A stretch of DNA of 64,000 nucleotides, taken from NCBI RefSeq assembly GCF_016097555.1, contig NC_054702.1, positions 68,820,195-68,884,194 on the forward strand, given 5' to 3'. The stretch comes from Gigantopelta aegis. Lineage: Eukaryota; Mollusca; Gastropoda; Neomphalida; Peltospiridae. This document shows positions 62,549 to 64,000 of the stretch, one piece after another. Positions within the stretch are counted from its first letter, which is position 1, and the number at the start of each line of letters is the position of its first letter. The notes beneath the pieces are model-generated. The model saw only the letters and a list, made by a program, of their open reading frames with translations, made no database searches and was not told the origin of the DNA. The position numbers and the translations under genes were made by a program.

Positions 62549-63585
62549 CTGTAATTAAAAAATGAGGACATATTATTATTTCTAAAACATTTTTAATGAC
62601 TAGTACAAGTCCTAAAATTCCATTACCAATAGAAGCTAGATGATAGTCAAAATGCATGTATTCACATATGCCAGCTTTACTAATGGAAAGAATTAAGGAT
62701 CATACAAATAGTATGTTCAGAAAATGGCGACTACAACCAAAACCCTCAATCCATAGTGTCTTAATTTGACTGTGTTACTGGCAGTCAATTTGACACTACT
62801 GACATTCAGTCCCACATTACAACTTTGTATGAAATACAGACATTACCACGCTAGTAGTGAATTACCTTTGGTGTACTATTTCATGTTTCCAAAATAAAAA
62901 TTGCTCATAAACTCACAAAATATGGCTATTGCGTAACCAATCCATTTCTGTGAATGTTGAATAATATGAAATTTTTTCTTTAAAAAAAGATCGCCTTGCA
63001 ATACCATTTGTAATACATTTTATTTGAAACTTCATATGATTGTTTGCCTAGCATCATTTCAGGAGAGTGATCTTCAGCTCGCTTCTGTTCATGGTTAAGG
63101 AAGGAAATGTTTTATTTAACGACGCACTCAACACATTTTTATTTACGGTTATATGACGTCAGACCACACAGACATATAGAGAGAGGAAACCTGCTGTCGC
63201 CACTTCATGGGCTACTCTTTTCAATTAGCAGCAAGGGATATTTTATATGCACCATCCCACAAACAGGATAGTACATACCACAACCTTTGTTACACCAGTT
63301 GTGGAGCACTGGCTGGAATGAGAAATAGCCCAATGGGGCCACTGACGAGGATCGATCCTAAACCGACTGCGCATCAAGCGAGCGCTTCACCAGTGGGCTA
63401 CGTCCCGCCCCTTGCTCATGGCGAAGACGGACCATAATGTGTAACATAGTTTTACTATTTCCACTAAGAACCATCATGTTGTTTACCTCAGGAAGAGATC
63501 GAAGACAGGAATACACTCCTCTTCTTCTGTCAGTGAAATCTCTGCTTCTTCTGCCTCCTTCCAGCTTTTCTGACCCAACATAGCT
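61429..63585 (-). CDS. BTB/POZ domain-containing protein 17-like, 3' two exons
   Basis: BTB-BACK proteins of this kind pair through the BTB fold; many serve as substrate adaptors, but BTBD17 itself is poorly understood. Two exons are present in transcript order: 63585-63487 and 62548-61429. The join completes an Arg codon (AG+G), giving IPVFDLFLRYLYSGSIQ. The 405 residues visible are the second half of the BTB domain (AMLGQKSWKEA...LLLADKYGIKVLRESC), a BACK domain (TWYQYAKM...SSELIVENEIHLWNRVEAWL), and a C-terminal region of about 210 residues that I recognise only as similar in layout to BTBD17. Order and motifs parallel human BTBD17 (FIRYLYCGEL, VGWYHYA, DLVLQDELELFHALEAWL). The start of the BTB domain and any signal peptide are beyond the right edge. 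Another BTB-BACK family member remains possible. Confidence 0.82.
62549..63486 (-). other. Last intron of the BTBD17-like gene
   Basis: A 938-bp intron. Its left half is plain AT-rich sequence, and a near-complete SINE occupies 63098-63415. Confidence 0.75.
63098..63415 (-). repeat. Near-complete SINE in the BTBD17-like intron
   Basis: It runs from GGAAATGTTTTATTTAACGA to the tRNA-like head GAGGATCGATCC and GTGGGCTACGTCCC. It is close in sequence to 6378-6694. Confidence 0.9.
63487..63585 (-). CDS. BTBD17-like exon, middle of BTB domain
   Basis: 99 nt between acceptor TTTACAG and donor GTAAAC, encoding AMLGQKSWKEAEEAEISLTE then EEECIPVFDLFL. One base precedes the first full codon and two follow the last. 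The preceding exon is outside the window. Confidence 0.85.
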
Positions 63586-64000
63586 CTGTAAATAAACACA
63601 CATTATAAAACCAGTTAATAAAAGGATTCAACTTCAATAAAAAAAAAAATTAACCAACAACTTAAAGGAGACCGGACACCAAAAGACATGTAGTGTGTAA
63701 TGGATTAAGTCAGCGTCAAAGACCGCATTACTCGAACGCACGACTCGCTGCGAGTCACCGGTCAGCTGCGCGTCTTAGGTTTGGGGTAAAAACAGAAGTG
63801 GGCGGGATTATGCATAGATCTGAACGAAAGCGAGGCAATATGTCATCGGTGAGAGTTATCAAGCAATACCGGTATACGTGTTGATTCTTTGGTTGTGCCT
63901 TTTAGTCGTCTTTTTTTTTTTTTTCTCCAGGTTTATTGGAAATTTTATTTACAAGATAATTAGTGTTATTATATACTGTCGACGTAATTATATGATGGTT
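63586..64000. other. Intron upstream of the BTBD17-like exon
   Basis: No exon was found. 63660-63850 is GC-richer, with CG-rich words such as CGAACGCACGACTCGCTGCG. It may be a dispersed repeat or a regulatory patch. Confidence 0.4.

Overview
The window looks like nuclear DNA of a lophotrochozoan, most likely a gastropod mollusc. This rests on the spliced genes, AT-rich introns, abundant microsatellites and several tRNA-derived SINE families of a type I associate with mollusc genomes. Nothing prokaryotic, organellar or CRISPR-like was seen. Species assignment is inference.

Four host genes are supported. (1) SOBP, plus strand: a likely 75-nt exon at 3637-3711 and the large terminal exon at 10623-12592. 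The N-terminal exons lie left of the window. (2) SAP18, plus strand, complete in three exons at 33158-33238, 35936-36042 and 37810-38089 (155 aa). (3) TOLLIP, minus strand, complete in seven exons between 54835 and 41446 (296 aa), with TOM1-binding, C2 and CUE regions. (4) A BTBD17-like BTB-BACK gene, minus strand, with its last two exons at 63585-63487 and 62548-61429 and its 5' part beyond the right edge. All internal splice joins inside the window keep phase. The genes work in unrelated processes (nuclear cofactor, Sin3/ASAP complex, endosomal sorting and innate signalling, BTB adaptor), so no functional cluster is implied.

Layout: 1-14000 is the SOBP locus, with an intron full of SINEs, an 84-bp tandem array and a TTAA-flanked MITE. 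14000-33100 is gene-poor and holds minisatellites, a broken Tc1 transposon, a GATATC-TIR element, unclassified repeats and a decayed LINE reverse transcriptase. 33100-38700 is SAP18, with a fold-back element in intron 1. 38700-41400 is intergenic, with a hairpin element inside a SINE. 41400-54850 is TOLLIP. 55000-61400 is intergenic, with a 106-bp satellite array. 61400-64000 is the BTBD17-like gene.

The most striking structure is a palindrome of about 5.2 kb (48867-54105) in TOLLIP intron 1. Its roughly 200-bp loop recurs, inverted, just beyond the right arm, and both loop copies carry a full CRE motif. A second is a family of nested hairpins bounded by TTTATCCTG/CAGGATAAA, present as single units at 39129-39440 and as a five-unit satellite at 58605-59130.
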